Assembly: GCA_934276485.1 (NCBI GenBank)
Contig: CAKQTE010000096.1
Coordinates: forward strand, 1-60,441
Direction of reading: 5' to 3'
Origin: an uncultured Spirochaetales bacterium
Lineage (GTDB): Bacteria; Spirochaetota; Spirochaetia; Sphaerochaetales; Sphaerochaetaceae
Length of the DNA: 60,441 bases
In this document: positions 15,989 through 25,965 of the stretch, in pieces
Layout: each line of letters opens with the position of its first letter
Numbering within the stretch: the stretch's first letter is position 1
The notes under the pieces: generated by a model
The model's database searches: none
Told to the model about the DNA's origin: nothing
What the model saw: the letters and a program-made list of their open reading frames with translations, nothing else
Position numbers and translations under genes: made by a program

Positions 15989-17149
15989 ATGAGCAAACTA
16001 CTAAAAAGCGCCAATCCAGAATTGTTAGCTAAAAGAATAAGACCTAGACAGGAAGACTTCAGAGGTCCTTACTATAGGGATACGACAGCTATTATCCATT
16101 CGTCTCCTTTTAGAAGACTCAAGCATAAAACACAGGTATTTTTTGCTCCATCCAATGACCATATCTGTACTCGTATGGAGCATGTATTGCATGTTGCATC
16201 TATCGCATCTAGTATCGCGCGTCCTCTAGGCCTTGACTCAGAGTTATGTTGGGCAATTGGAATTGGACATGATCTGGGACATACTCCATTTGGACATGTC
16301 GGAGAAAAGATCATTTCAACCCTTATGGAAGAAAGGGGACTTGGTAAATTCGAACACGAAGTAAATAGCTTGAGAATCATTGATTTTCTATCTAATAGCG
16401 GTGATGGTTTGAATTTGACATATGCAGTAAGAGATGGAATCGTATGTCACAATGGAGAAAGCTGGAAAAGAAGAATAATCCCAACATTCGAAGAGAGAGA
16501 CCTTGGTAGTATCACAGCACGTGCGGGGCTTATTCCTACAACTTACGAAGGTGCTGTTGTTCGTTTCTCAGATTCCATTGCATATCTAGGAAGGGACTAC
16601 GAAGATGCAAAGCGCCTAGGCATTTTGAAAGACAAGGAGCTACCGGATATCGTAAAGAAGAGACTGGGAGAGAAGAACTCTCGCATTATCGACACTCTTG
16701 TTCTTGATATAATCAATAGCTCAAATGACGAAGAGGGCATTGGTTTTTCAGATGATGTCTTTGAAGCTGTACAAGCGTTTAGTGATTTCAATTACGAGAA
16801 CATATATAGGTCCGAGATGCTACAGGGGTATAATCGCTATTTCACAAGACTTATAAAGATAATAGTTGAATACCTTGAGGAGCTTTATGATGCAAATAAG
16901 CTTGATCAGAAGGGATATTATGCTGAGCACAATATGCTAGCTGCCGGATTCTATAAACATATTGTTGATATGTATCCAAAGTACATCGAAAGAGAGGGTA
17001 GTGATAAGCGAATAGTACTAGACTACGTTGCTGGTATGACAGACAACTTCTGTCTGGATTGCCTGAATGAAATCATGAAGCCAGAACACCTCAATGAAGA
17101 GATCGATCAATCAATGACTGGCAAATGGTTTGATGTGTCTAAATCCTGA
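15989..17149 (+). CDS. Deoxyguanosinetriphosphate triphosphohydrolase-like protein
   Basis: HD-superfamily dNTP triphosphohydrolase of 386 aa. The metal-binding set is visible: H65 in RMEHVLHVA, H94-D95 in GIGHDLGHTPFGH, and a later Asp in RFSDSIAYLGRDYED. A GGGAGG Shine-Dalgarno precedes the ATG. It meets nrdR tail to tail with no bases between the stop codons. It probably controls dNTP pools, a function related in theme to the neighbouring nrdR, though the two are on opposite strands. Confidence 0.92.
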   Translation: MSKLLKSANPELLAKRIRPRQEDFRGPYYRDTTAIIHSSPFRRLKHKTQVFFAPSNDHICTRMEHVLHVASIASSIARPLGLDSELCWAIGIGHDLGHTPFGHVGEKIISTLMEERGLGKFEHEVNSLRIIDFLSNSGDGLNLTYAVRDGIVCHNGESWKRRIIPTFEERDLGSITARAGLIPTTYEGAVVRFSDSIAYLGRDYEDAKRLGILKDKELPDIVKKRLGEKNSRIIDTLVLDIINSSNDEEGIGFSDDVFEAVQAFSDFNYENIYRSEMLQGYNRYFTRLIKIIVEYLEELYDANKLDQKGYYAEHNMLAAGFYKHIVDMYPKYIEREGSDKRIVLDYVAGMTDNFCLDCLNEIMKPEHLNEEIDQSMTGKWFDVSKS

Positions 17150-17617
17150 TTATCTTTTCTTTGTCTTTCCTAGGGTTTCGATTTCCTTGACAAATTGTTC
17201 AACGTCATCGAATGCCCTATATACAGAAGCAAAGCGAACATAGGCAACTGGAGAAAATGTATACAGTTGCCTTAATATTTCCTCTCCAACTTCCTTGCTG
17301 GTAATGGTGTTCTTTACACCAGCGAGCTCATAGATTCTATCTTCAATTGCTTTTAGAAGTTTCTCTATCTGCTCTGGGCTGATATCAAGCTTATCCGTAC
17401 AGGTTCTTATACCTCTTTCAACCTTTGATATGTCAAAGCTTTGGTGTCTGCCATCCTTTTTGATGACAATGATAGGGCGTTCTTCTATACGCTCATAGCT
17501 AGTAAATCGATGTCCACAGTTCAGACATTGCCTACGTCTTCTTATTTGAGTCCCATCTTTTGAAGATCTGGACTCTAGGACTTTATCGTTATTTGCTTGA
17601 CATCGTGGACAATTCAT
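17150..17617 (-). CDS. nrdR: Ribonucleotide reductase transcriptional repressor NrdR
   Basis: 155 aa with the two-part NrdR architecture. The N-terminal zinc ribbon uses C3, C6, C31 and C34, and includes RRRRQCLNCGHRFTSYER. The ATP-cone begins at VIKKDGRHQSFD. It represses nrd genes when dATP is high. No nrd gene is in the window, so targets lie elsewhere. It is the only minus-strand gene between 15940 and 18914. Confidence 0.97.
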   Translation of the reverse strand: MNCPRCQANNDKVLESRSSKDGTQIRRRRQCLNCGHRFTSYERIEERPIIVIKKDGRHQSFDISKVERGIRTCTDKLDISPEQIEKLLKAIEDRIYELAGVKNTITSKEVGEEILRQLYTFSPVAYVRFASVYRAFDDVEQFVKEIETLGKTKKR

Positions 17618-17746
17618 AGATGCGATTTTAACACAGAAAAATTCAGAAAGAAAGATGTAGACGAATCGATAAAGAATGCTATTATTTAATAACGGGGTTG
17701 AAATAGAGCTATTTTAAAGCACATATTTGTGTGTTTTTGGTGCGTA

Positions 17747-17775
17747 TTGTTAATTTTGTATGTTTTTGCTAATAA
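17747..17775 (+). promoter_or_regulatory. Promoter of the ACT-domain/NTPase pair
   Basis: TTGTTA (17747-17752) and TAATAA (17770-17775) are 17 bases apart, with a TGC extended -10 element. The 187-base gap between nrdR and this gene pair otherwise shows only AT-rich sequence. Confidence 0.55.
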
Positions 17776-17804
17776 TTAAGTTACAAAAACAACGGGTGGT
17801 ATAT

Positions 17805-18470
17805 ATGAGTGGTTCTGTTGCAAACTGCGTAAAGAATGTGATTAATCGAAGTCCATTTATCTCCGAGATGTTGATTCAAGATGTCATCTCATTTTCCAAT
17901 CTTGCTAAATCAATACAGCCAAAGGTTGAAGATGCTTACGGGGAGAGTGTAAATACTGCAGCGATTGTCATGGCTATCAGAAGATATTCTGATGAATTAA
18001 AAAGATCAAAGACAATGCCTAAGCATGGTCACATTCATTATGATATTTCGATGAAGACCAATATATATGATGTGAACTTTCTTCGTAATGATAACTTCAT
18101 TACAAAGATGCAAAGTCTATATGAGAGCGTTCACGTTGATTCCGGGGATTTTTTGAATATAACAATGGGCTCTCACGAGATTTCGTTGATGGTTTCAGAA
18201 AAGTACAAACCTGTTGTGGATCAACTTCTAGAAGGAGAGGAGATCGTCGCTCAGATGCAGGATTTGGTTGCTCTCACAATCGTCTTCCATGATGGGGACT
18301 TCTTGCAAACTCCGGGTGTTATGTATCTTGCTGCTAGAAAGCTTGCATGGGAAAACATCAATGTTCTTGAGATTGTATCTACAATGAATGTTCTTACATT
18401 CGTAATCAAGAGAGTGGATAGCATGAATGCATATGCAACACTGCAGGAATTCCTGAATGAAGAGATGTAG
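17805..18470 (+). CDS. ACT-domain protein with N-terminal helical (winged-helix-like) region
   Basis: 221 aa. The C-terminal half from about residue 150 (LTIVFHDGDFLQTPGVMYLAARKL and onward) has the beta-alpha-beta pattern of the aspartokinase-type ACT domain. There is no kinase domain. The N-terminal part (SFSNLAKSIQPKVEDAYG...TAAIVMAIRRYSDEL) looks like small conserved archaeal and bacterial ACT proteins with a helix-turn-helix-like start, from memory. The start at 17805 follows GGGTGG; a longer frame from 17760 overlaps the promoter. It overlaps the downstream NTPase gene by 14 bases. An amino-acid-responsive regulator is plausible but unproven. Confidence 0.75.
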   Translation: MSGSVANCVKNVINRSPFISEMLIQDVISFSNLAKSIQPKVEDAYGESVNTAAIVMAIRRYSDELKRSKTMPKHGHIHYDISMKTNIYDVNFLRNDNFITKMQSLYESVHVDSGDFLNITMGSHEISLMVSEKYKPVVDQLLEGEEIVAQMQDLVALTIVFHDGDFLQTPGVMYLAARKLAWENINVLEIVSTMNVLTFVIKRVDSMNAYATLQEFLNEEM

Positions 18471-18918
18471 GATCATTACTACCACTTTGGGTGGAGGTAA
18501 ATCTACATATATAAAATCACTAATAGATAATGATAAAGACTCTGTAGGCTTCTTCTCAATCAAAAGAGAAGGAGCTTATGTTTTAATGAATATAAGCACA
18601 AAAGAAGAACGTTTATTGATGTCTACTCTCAAGATATCCAATCAGAGATTCGGACGCTTTTATGTAGACGAGAGTGTATTTGGTTGGGCAAATGACATTC
18701 TCTTAGGCTATAAAGATGAAAACGTATATATCGATGAAGTAGGGCGCCTGGAACTATTGGGCATGGGTTTCGATAGAGCGCTAAGAGAGATAACAAAGAG
18801 AGATATAACGCTGACGATAGCAGTGCGCGATGAGTTTGTTGATGCGATAATCTCCAAGTATGGGCTTGAGAATCATCAGATTACCAAAGTCCCATACATA
18901 GAGAACTATAGCCATTAA
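18457..18918 (+). CDS. THEP1-like nucleoside triphosphatase
   Basis: 153 aa P-loop NTPase. The Walker A region is TTTLGGGKST (8-17), with Thr at the usual first glycine position. The Walker B is NVYIDEVGRLEL, matching the DE(V/I)GxxE pattern of the THEP1/NTPase_1 family. That family hydrolyses NTPs in vitro, with an unclear cellular role. The gene starts inside the ACT-protein gene (14-base overlap), so the pair is probably made together. It ends 4 bases into the convergent phosphatase gene. Confidence 0.78.
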   Translation: MKRCRIITTTLGGGKSTYIKSLIDNDKDSVGFFSIKREGAYVLMNISTKEERLLMSTLKISNQRFGRFYVDESVFGWANDILLGYKDENVYIDEVGRLELLGMGFDRALREITKRDITLTIAVRDEFVDAIISKYGLENHQITKVPYIENYSH

Positions 18919-19721
18919 TATAGAGGGATCAGCTCTTTTTGAAGTTTCTCGATTTCTTCGTCAGTGCCTGCAAAGATTGCTTTCTTGAAAGTTATCTTGT
19001 TCCAGATGAATTCATCTGTATATTCAAACTTCTCACCATCTATGTATTTGATATCCTGTCCGGTTTTCAAAAGAATTGCATGAGAGCTTGTGATATCCCA
19101 AACAAAGCATGGCTCAACAACAGCTGCTTTTATGTTAGGCATCAATGCAGGAAGAAGTAGGTGCAGAATAGAGGAACCAAATGTACGGATCTTTCCTTTA
19201 AAGAGCCTAAAATCAAATAACTTATGGCTCTTAGATCCCATTGTAATCTGGACAACTGGTTCATTCTCCTTTTGATATATGTATTCTTCTCCATCTACCA
19301 TGATTTGTTTACCAGGATCCAAGCGTACAAATAGTGAGTCCTTTCCAATTCCAAAGCGGGGCGCATTGATCATAGCCCCCACAGGGCGTTTTTTGTCATC
19401 TAGAATTCCAAGTGCAATAGCAAAGGAAGGAAGCCCTAGTGAGTAGACATCTGTTCCATCAATTGGATCTAGGACAAATGTAAATGGAGCATCTTTCTTT
19501 TCCTCTGTCGTCTCCTCTTCGCTTACGATTGCGCACTCTGGAAATAGCTTTGAGATTAGAGAAAGAATCCTATGGCTGATCTCAAGATCCACCTCTGTAA
19601 GAATCGATCCATCTTTCTTTTTCATTCTGGAAACATGACTTTGCATAAAGCGGGCATATTCACCTGCTTCTTTCATCTCTTTTTCTAGTATATCCAGCTT
19701 TTTTGTATCTAATTCGTGCAT
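18915..19721 (-). CDS. Inositol monophosphatase family phosphatase
   Basis: 268 aa Li-sensitive-phosphatase-superfamily protein. The metal-binding motifs are present: VSEEET, DPIDGTD and the WDITSSHA variant of the usual WDxAAG. The substrate could be inositol phosphate, 3'-phosphoadenosine phosphate (CysQ-like) or another sugar phosphate. The start at 19721 has AAGGA 9 to 10 bases upstream; a longer start at 19742 has none. It is divergent from mfd with only about 37 bases between start codons. Confidence 0.88.
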   Translation of the reverse strand: MHELDTKKLDILEKEMKEAGEYARFMQSHVSRMKKKDGSILTEVDLEISHRILSLISKLFPECAIVSEEETTEEKKDAPFTFVLDPIDGTDVYSLGLPSFAIALGILDDKKRPVGAMINAPRFGIGKDSLFVRLDPGKQIMVDGEEYIYQKENEPVVQITMGSKSHKLFDFRLFKGKIRTFGSSILHLLLPALMPNIKAAVVEPCFVWDITSSHAILLKTGQDIKYIDGEKFEYTDEFIWNKITFKKAIFAGTDEEIEKLQKELIPLY

Positions 19722-19758
19722 TGAGTTTTTTCCTTCATTCATCTATAGTTCGTGTGGT

Positions 19759-22700
19759 ATGCCACTTAATAAACTAGTTACTGAGTATATCAAGAAAAGC
19801 TCGGCATACAAAGCATATCTTTCGAACGATCGTGCTTTGATCAATGCTGACAGTCTCGATTATTACCCCTTGTCGATAGCAACAAAGCTATGGGTAGACA
19901 AAAGGGGCGGGCGTCTTTTTGCCATTTTACCTACAGAAGATGGAGCAAAGGCGCTTTTTGAGAGTTTATCAGATGTTTCTGATATCCCTGTTTTGTATCT
20001 TCCAACAGATGGAAAGCTATTGTATTCAGAATATACACAAACTCGAAGCGAGTTTGAGAGAAGAAAAGCTCTTGATGATATGAATTCCATTAAAAGAGGA
20101 ATTGTTGTCGCATCAATAAGAGCATTCTCTTCTCCTTTTCTTTCTCAGAATTCTGCCGACAAGCTATCGTTGAATCTTAAGCTTAAGGATGAGTTTGATG
20201 TAATGGCAATTGCAGATAGACTTTCATCCTCAGGATATTACAGAACACCAAATTGCTATGAAGTTGGAACATTTTCTCTAAGAGGCGAGGTGTTGGATAT
20301 CTATCCATACTCCCATGACGAGCCAATAAGAATATATGCAGATTGGGATGTAATCGATAAGATTGCAACATTCGATACTGTTACACAAAAGACAAAGAAG
20401 AGCCTATCTAAGATATCAATTCCACTTCTTCCTCCAGAAGAGAGTAAAGAGGAATATTCATTCTCAACTATTGAAGAATACTTAAGGAAGGATGATTATT
20501 TTGTTCTTTCTGGCATTGAACGCTTGGATACTAGCTTTCAAGGATTGAAGAACGAAGCAAAGAGTCGATTCAATATTGCATATAAGCAAAATCCAGATGT
20601 AACGCTTCCAGATAAGCTAATATTCAACTACAACGCTTTCTTTTCATCCTTGAAGCAAGGACTGCTTATATATGATATTGCAGACAATACTTACCATCAC
20701 TTTGGAGTAACATCCTCTCGTTCATATTTTGGCAATGTCACATATTTCAAGGATGACATATCTGTATTGTTGAAAAATGATTGGAAGATATTTGTCATCG
20801 CACCTTCTGTTGTCCAGAAAGAGAGACTGGACAATGTGTTGAGGGACTTTGATATAAATATTGATGTAAAGGATCTCTCTTCCGGTTTCCAGATCGAAAG
20901 CATATCGCTATTGGTTGTTCTTGATCAGGAGATCTTTGGACGCAGACGTCAGCGCCATGTAAGAGCGATAGAGAATGTTGAGTCATCTCCTCTCGATAGC
21001 TTTGTTGAGCTAAAGGAAGGGGATTACGTTGTTCACGTCAATCATGGTATTGGTCAATTTGTAAAGATCGATAGAATAAAGACATCTCGCACAGAAAGAG
21101 ACTACATCAAGATCAGGTATTCCAATGAGGAATATCTATATGTTCCTATTGAACAAGCAAACCTTGTTCAGAAGTTCATTGGTAACGATGGCAGAATTCC
21201 AAAGCTTGATGCTATCGGTTCAAATAGCTGGACAAAGAAGAAAGAGAGAGCAATCAAGAATGCACAAGAGCTTGCAAGCGAGCTTGTGAGGCTCTATGCA
21301 CAGCGTCAGAATTCCTTTGGCTATCCATTTACAAAGGACAGCGATTGGCAGATTCAATTTGAAGCTTCTTTCCCATTTACGGAAACACCTGACCAATTGA
21401 AGTGTATCGATGATATCAAGAAGGACATGGAATCAGACAAAGTCATGGACCGTCTAATCTGTGGAGATGTTGGATATGGTAAGACTGAAATTGCATTCAG
21501 AGCTGCTTTCAAGGCAGTGATGTCTGGTAAGCAAGTTGCATTCCTTGCTCCTACTGTCATTCTTGCAGAGCAGCATTACGATAACTTTGTACAACGCCTA
21601 GGCTCATTTCCTGTAAAAAGCGGAATCCTGACTCGTTTTGTTAAGGCAAAGGACCAAAAGGAGATATTAAAAGGTCTTGAGGATGGCAAGGTTGATGTTC
21701 TATTTGGAACACACAAGATCCTTAGCAAGAAACTCAATTTCAAGAACCTAGGACTTTTGATTGTAGATGAAGAACAGAGATTTGGAGTAAAGGCAAAAGA
21801 GAAGATCAAACAGATGAAAACAAACATCGACTGTTTGACGCTTTCAGCAACTCCTATTCCTAGAACACTTTACATGTCTCTCTTGAAAGTAAGGGATATG
21901 TCTCTTCTGACTACTGCTCCAAGAGAGCGTCTTCCTATCGATACCATCATCAGCGAATATAAGCTTGATGTAGTAACTGATGCACTTAAGCGAGAGCTTG
22001 AACGTGGTGGACAGGTATTCTTCTTGCACAATAGAATCGATGACCTAGAGGATGTTGCAAACACACTCAGGTCTGCTATTCCTTCTGCAATCATAGAAAC
22101 TGCTCATGGACAGATGGAAGCAGATGAGCTAGAGGATGTCATGCATCGCTTTATCTATGAAGGTGTGCAGATTCTTGTCTCTACAACTATCATCGAAAAT
22201 GGAATCAACATTCCAAATGTAAATACAATCATCATTGATAGAGCTGATAGGCTAGGGCTAGCTCAGCTTTATCAGCTAAGAGGCAGAGTTGGCAGATCTG
22301 ACAAGAAAGCATATTGCTATTTGATGTATCCAAATGAAAGTGCACTAAACGATGATGCAATCAAGAGACTTAGGGTTCTTTCAGAGAATACTGATCTTGG
22401 CTCTGGGTTCAAGGTTGCAATGAAGGATATGGAAATCAGGGGCGCTGGAAACATTCTTGGTAGAGAACAATCTGGACACCTTGAAGCAGTTGGATTGGAT
22501 ATGTACATGAAGATGCTTGAAGAAGAGATCGATAAGCTTACAAATGGTGAGGCTAACAAAGATAGGGAAGTTCTTCTTGAACTCGATTATTCCGGCTTCA
22601 TCCCTGACTCTTATATCTCGGATCCTATTGCAAAGTTCGAGATGTACAAGAAGATTGCATCGATATCAAACGAATCCCAGCTTGAAGGACTTAGACTTGA

Positions 22701-23004
22701 GATTGAAAATAGATTTGGATCAATACCTGAGGAAGTTGATAATCTGTTTTGCATTGCAGAGATCAAGATCATCTGTAGAAAGCTTGAGATATATCATCTG
22801 TCTGAAAGTAGGGGTATTGTACAGATTGAGTTTAGCAATGTCAGTGTACTTAACCCTGACAAAGTAATTACACTCTTAAAGCTTAGCAATGGGAATATTC
22901 AGCTAGATGCAACAAGAATGAATTATATGAAGATGAAGACTTCTGCAATCTCGCTAAAGGACAAGGCTTTATTTATACTAGAACAACTTAGGAGACTTAT
23001 TTAA
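19759..23004 (+). CDS. mfd: Transcription-repair coupling factor
   Basis: 1081 aa SF2 translocase that removes stalled RNA polymerase and recruits UvrA. The order is the N-terminal UvrB-like region, the RNA-polymerase-interacting domain around 415-480 (EGDYVVHVNHGIGQF), then the motor: Walker A GDVGYGKT at 569-576, D670-E-E-Q673, LSATPIPRTLYMS and the QLRGRVGRSD motif VI. The TRCF C-terminal domain follows. Its stop overlaps trmB by one base (TAATG). Confidence 0.97.
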   Translation: MPLNKLVTEYIKKSSAYKAYLSNDRALINADSLDYYPLSIATKLWVDKRGGRLFAILPTEDGAKALFESLSDVSDIPVLYLPTDGKLLYSEYTQTRSEFERRKALDDMNSIKRGIVVASIRAFSSPFLSQNSADKLSLNLKLKDEFDVMAIADRLSSSGYYRTPNCYEVGTFSLRGEVLDIYPYSHDEPIRIYADWDVIDKIATFDTVTQKTKKSLSKISIPLLPPEESKEEYSFSTIEEYLRKDDYFVLSGIERLDTSFQGLKNEAKSRFNIAYKQNPDVTLPDKLIFNYNAFFSSLKQGLLIYDIADNTYHHFGVTSSRSYFGNVTYFKDDISVLLKNDWKIFVIAPSVVQKERLDNVLRDFDINIDVKDLSSGFQIESISLLVVLDQEIFGRRRQRHVRAIENVESSPLDSFVELKEGDYVVHVNHGIGQFVKIDRIKTSRTERDYIKIRYSNEEYLYVPIEQANLVQKFIGNDGRIPKLDAIGSNSWTKKKERAIKNAQELASELVRLYAQRQNSFGYPFTKDSDWQIQFEASFPFTETPDQLKCIDDIKKDMESDKVMDRLICGDVGYGKTEIAFRAAFKAVMSGKQVAFLAPTVILAEQHYDNFVQRLGSFPVKSGILTRFVKAKDQKEILKGLEDGKVDVLFGTHKILSKKLNFKNLGLLIVDEEQRFGVKAKEKIKQMKTNIDCLTLSATPIPRTLYMSLLKVRDMSLLTTAPRERLPIDTIISEYKLDVVTDALKRELERGGQVFFLHNRIDDLEDVANTLRSAIPSAIIETAHGQMEADELEDVMHRFIYEGVQILVSTTIIENGINIPNVNTIIIDRADRLGLAQLYQLRGRVGRSDKKAYCYLMYPNESALNDDAIKRLRVLSENTDLGSGFKVAMKDMEIRGAGNILGREQSGHLEAVGLDMYMKMLEEEIDKLTNGEANKDREVLLELDYSGFIPDSYISDPIAKFEMYKKIASISNESQLEGLRLEIENRFGSIPEEVDNLFCIAEIKIICRKLEIYHLSESRGIVQIEFSNVSVLNPDKVITLLKLSNGNIQLDATRMNYMKMKTSAISLKDKALFILEQLRRLI

Positions 23005-23723
23005 TGGATAATAACGAGATCATCGAAAGATTAGGAAAGATAGAAATCAGGGAAGGCAAAGAGCGTCAGATCAAGAGTTATGTACTTAGAAACAATGTCC
23101 TTGACGAGAAAGATAAGGAAATCGTTGAGCGCTATTTCCCAACTAATGGCTTGTTCTTTGAAGATAAGCCTTTTGATAGTAGCAAAGCTTTCGGAAACGA
23201 CAATCCTCTTGTTATTGAAATTGGTTTTGGAATGGGAACATCCACACTCCAGATGGCTTTGATCAAGCCTGAGAACAACTACCTAGGACTAGAGGTATAT
23301 CTAAAGGGGTTTGTTAAGCTTCTATCAGGGCTGGGAGAGAATCATATCGATAATGTAAAGATCATGAGATTCAATGCTGTAGATGTTCTTGAACATATGA
23401 TTCCTGATGGAACGGTAGCAGGATTTCATATTTTCTTTCCAGATCCATGGCCAAAGAAGAAGCATCATAAGAGAAGACTAATGAACGCTGAGTTCCTGCA
23501 TCTATTGGCAACCAAGCTTAAAAAGGGTGGATATATCTACATGGTAACAGATTGGGAGGAGTACGCTGAAGAGGTTTTGGAGATCAGCAAAAATGAAGAA
23601 TTGCTTGTAAATCCTTTCTATAGCTTTGCGCCTCCTGTTGCATGGCGTCCAATTACAAAGTTCGAACAGAAGGGTATGGACAAAGAATATACTATTAATG
23701 AAATCTGGCTAGAAAGAAAATAA
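23004..23723 (+). CDS. trmB: tRNA (guanine-N7-)-methyltransferase
   Basis: Methylates G46 of tRNA using S-adenosylmethionine; 239 aa. Motif I is EIGFGMGTSTLQMA and the family signature FPDPWPKKKHHKRR is intact, followed by TDWEEY. It is coupled to mfd by a TAATG overlap. Confidence 0.95.
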   Translation: MDNNEIIERLGKIEIREGKERQIKSYVLRNNVLDEKDKEIVERYFPTNGLFFEDKPFDSSKAFGNDNPLVIEIGFGMGTSTLQMALIKPENNYLGLEVYLKGFVKLLSGLGENHIDNVKIMRFNAVDVLEHMIPDGTVAGFHIFFPDPWPKKKHHKRRLMNAEFLHLLATKLKKGGYIYMVTDWEEYAEEVLEISKNEELLVNPFYSFAPPVAWRPITKFEQKGMDKEYTINEIWLERK

Positions 23724-23797
23724 CTTTCGTATTAGGATTAAATAAAAGTTATATAATTAATATATAAAAGTTAATTCTAAATCATATTGTTAAGATT

Positions 23798-23826
23798 AAA
23801 AAATAGAGCTGCAATCATGCAGCTCT
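23798..23826 (-). terminator. Terminator of the EF-G-like gene
   Basis: Minus-strand reading: a perfect 9-10 bp stem AGAGCTGCA/TGCAGCTCT with a 4-base loop, followed by ATTTTTTAA. There is no T-run on the plus side. Confidence 0.9.
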
Positions 23827-23852
23827 ATCAATTACACTCGAAAGCTTTGTTT

Positions 23853-25928
23853 TTAAGCTTCCTTATCTCTCTTTGCTTCCTGGATAACATCATCAGCAAG
23901 CTTTCCATTTAGAACTTCGTAGTGGTCGAACTCAAGCTCAAATGATCCTGTGCCAGATGTCATAGCCTTAAGCTCGATAGCGTAGTTTCTAAGCTCTGAT
24001 TGAGGAACTTCTGCCTTAACAGCTGTGAGGTGTCCTTTCTCTTCCTGACCTAGAACTCTTCCTCTCTTTCCTGATAGGTCTGAAAGAATTGCTCCTAGAT
24101 ATTCGTTGTCTACAAATACTTCAAGCTTAACAAATGGCTCAAGTAGAACAACACCAGCGTTCTTCAATGCTGCTTCCATAGCACCCTTAGCAGCAAGCTT
24201 GAATGCCATTTCAGATGAGTCTACTGGGTGTTCCTTACCATCGATAAGGTTGATTCCGATATCTACAAGAGGGTAGCCTGCAAGGAATCCTTCCTGCATG
24301 GACTCCTGAATTCCCTTCTCAATACCAGGAATGTATCCCTTTGAAATGGAACCACCCTTGATTGAGTTTGTGAACTCATAGTACTTTCCTCTTTCGATAG
24401 GAGAGATTTCAAGAAGAACTCTACCAAACTGTCCATGTCCACCGGACTGTTTCTTGTGTGAGTACTCTGCAATACCGGACTTTTTGGTGATTGTCTCTCT
24501 ATAAGCAATCTTAGGAGATTTTGTGTGAATGACAACTTTCTGCTTATCTCTGATTCTATCGAGAATCATGTTGATATGTAGCTCCCCCATACCACCAATG
24601 ATGGATTCCTTTGTCTCTTCGTTGTAGGACATCTGGAATGTGAGATCTTCTTCTGCAACTCTATGAAGAGCATCGTTCATCTTGTCCTGGCTCTTTTTGT
24701 CATCTGTCCAAATTGCAAGCTGGTAAACAGGCTGAGGAAGTCTTAGAGGTCTGAACTTTCTCTTCATGTTTGGATCTCCGATAAGTGTGGAGTTGGTCTC
24801 TGCTATATCGAACTTTGTGATGATACCGATGTCTCCTGCTTGAAGAGCATCTGTTTCAATAAGCTTCTTTCCAATTGCCTTGTATAGTTTTCCTGGCTTT
24901 GCTTTCTTGCCCAGGTCTGGGTTAGTAAGTTCAGTTTCAGGTGTAAGAATACCAGTAACAACCTTGATAAAGCTCATCTTGCCAGAGAACTGGTCGATAG
25001 TTGTCTTGAAGCAATATGCAGAAGCAGCACCTTCTGGTGTGATATGGAGAACAGTTTCTTCTCCTTCTCTTCCGATAATGTACTCTTCCATTCCAAGTGG
25101 GGAAGGGAAGTTGTTCTTGATGAAATTCAAAAGGCTTATGATACCAGCGCCCTTATCTGTTGCACCACAGAATACAGGAACGATTCTGTTAGCAGCGAGT
25201 CCTTCCTTGAGTCCTCTTCTGATATCTTCAACGGAAAGAGTATTCTCTTCGAAATACTTCTCGATCAAATCATCAGCGCCTTCTGCTGCGTTTTCAATAA
25301 GTCTATGTCTGAAGTCGTCAACTACGACTGCAAATTTCTCAGGAATTGGCATTGGGGTTTCTTTTCCACCCTCTTTGCACTGATAAGCTTGGTTTTCAAT
25401 CAGGTTGATTACACCCTGGAATTCCTCAGCTTCTCCGAGAGCCATTACAACAGGTACGAATGTTGCATCAAATTCTTGCTCTAATGAGTCGATAACCTTT
25501 CTGAAGCTTGCTCTCTCTTTATCCATCTTGTTGATGAAGACTGCTCTTGGCTTGTTTCTTTCATCCAAGCGTCTCCATAGCTTAATTGTTTCGATCTGTG
25601 CGCCTTCTCTGCCATCAACTAGCATCAAAGCTCCCTCTGTTGCGCGGAATGCACAGAGAGCTTCACCAATGAAGTCTGCTGTACCGGGAGTATCGAGGAT
25701 ATTTATTGTTGTTCCATCTACTTCTGTTGAAGCAAGGGATGTATGAATTGAAATCTTTCTCTGAATTTCTTCTTCTGTATAGTCACTGACAGTCTTTCCT
25801 GTCTCAACTTTCTCTGCTTTAGGTAAGGCACCTGTGTAGAATAGCATCTGCTCAATCAAGTTTGTCTTACCCGTACCGTTATGGCCGATGATGGCAACAT
25901 TCCTGATATCTTTTGTCTCAACGCTCAT
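23853..25928 (-). CDS. EF-G-like translational GTPase (EF-G-2 class)
   Basis: 691 aa, five-domain EF-G fold by sequence. Its G1 is GHNGTGKT rather than the canonical AHIDAGKT, and G3 is DTPGTADF, with Thr where catalytic elongation factors have His. G4 NKMDK is intact. These features resemble the EF-G-2 protein of Thermus from memory. The strong AAGGAGG before 25928 sets the start; an in-frame extension to 25994 crosses the promoter. It has its own promoter and terminator, so it is separate from the upstream EF-G gene. The function of this class is not settled; slow GTP hydrolysis is an inference from the missing His. Confidence 0.9.
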   Translation of the reverse strand: MSVETKDIRNVAIIGHNGTGKTNLIEQMLFYTGALPKAEKVETGKTVSDYTEEEIQRKISIHTSLASTEVDGTTINILDTPGTADFIGEALCAFRATEGALMLVDGREGAQIETIKLWRRLDERNKPRAVFINKMDKERASFRKVIDSLEQEFDATFVPVVMALGEAEEFQGVINLIENQAYQCKEGGKETPMPIPEKFAVVVDDFRHRLIENAAEGADDLIEKYFEENTLSVEDIRRGLKEGLAANRIVPVFCGATDKGAGIISLLNFIKNNFPSPLGMEEYIIGREGEETVLHITPEGAASAYCFKTTIDQFSGKMSFIKVVTGILTPETELTNPDLGKKAKPGKLYKAIGKKLIETDALQAGDIGIITKFDIAETNSTLIGDPNMKRKFRPLRLPQPVYQLAIWTDDKKSQDKMNDALHRVAEEDLTFQMSYNEETKESIIGGMGELHINMILDRIRDKQKVVIHTKSPKIAYRETITKKSGIAEYSHKKQSGGHGQFGRVLLEISPIERGKYYEFTNSIKGGSISKGYIPGIEKGIQESMQEGFLAGYPLVDIGINLIDGKEHPVDSSEMAFKLAAKGAMEAALKNAGVVLLEPFVKLEVFVDNEYLGAILSDLSGKRGRVLGQEEKGHLTAVKAEVPQSELRNYAIELKAMTSGTGSFELEFDHYEVLNGKLADDVIQEAKRDKEA

Positions 25929-25965
25929 AAATTCCTCCTTTTGAAAATGAATAAGCTTGTAAGTT

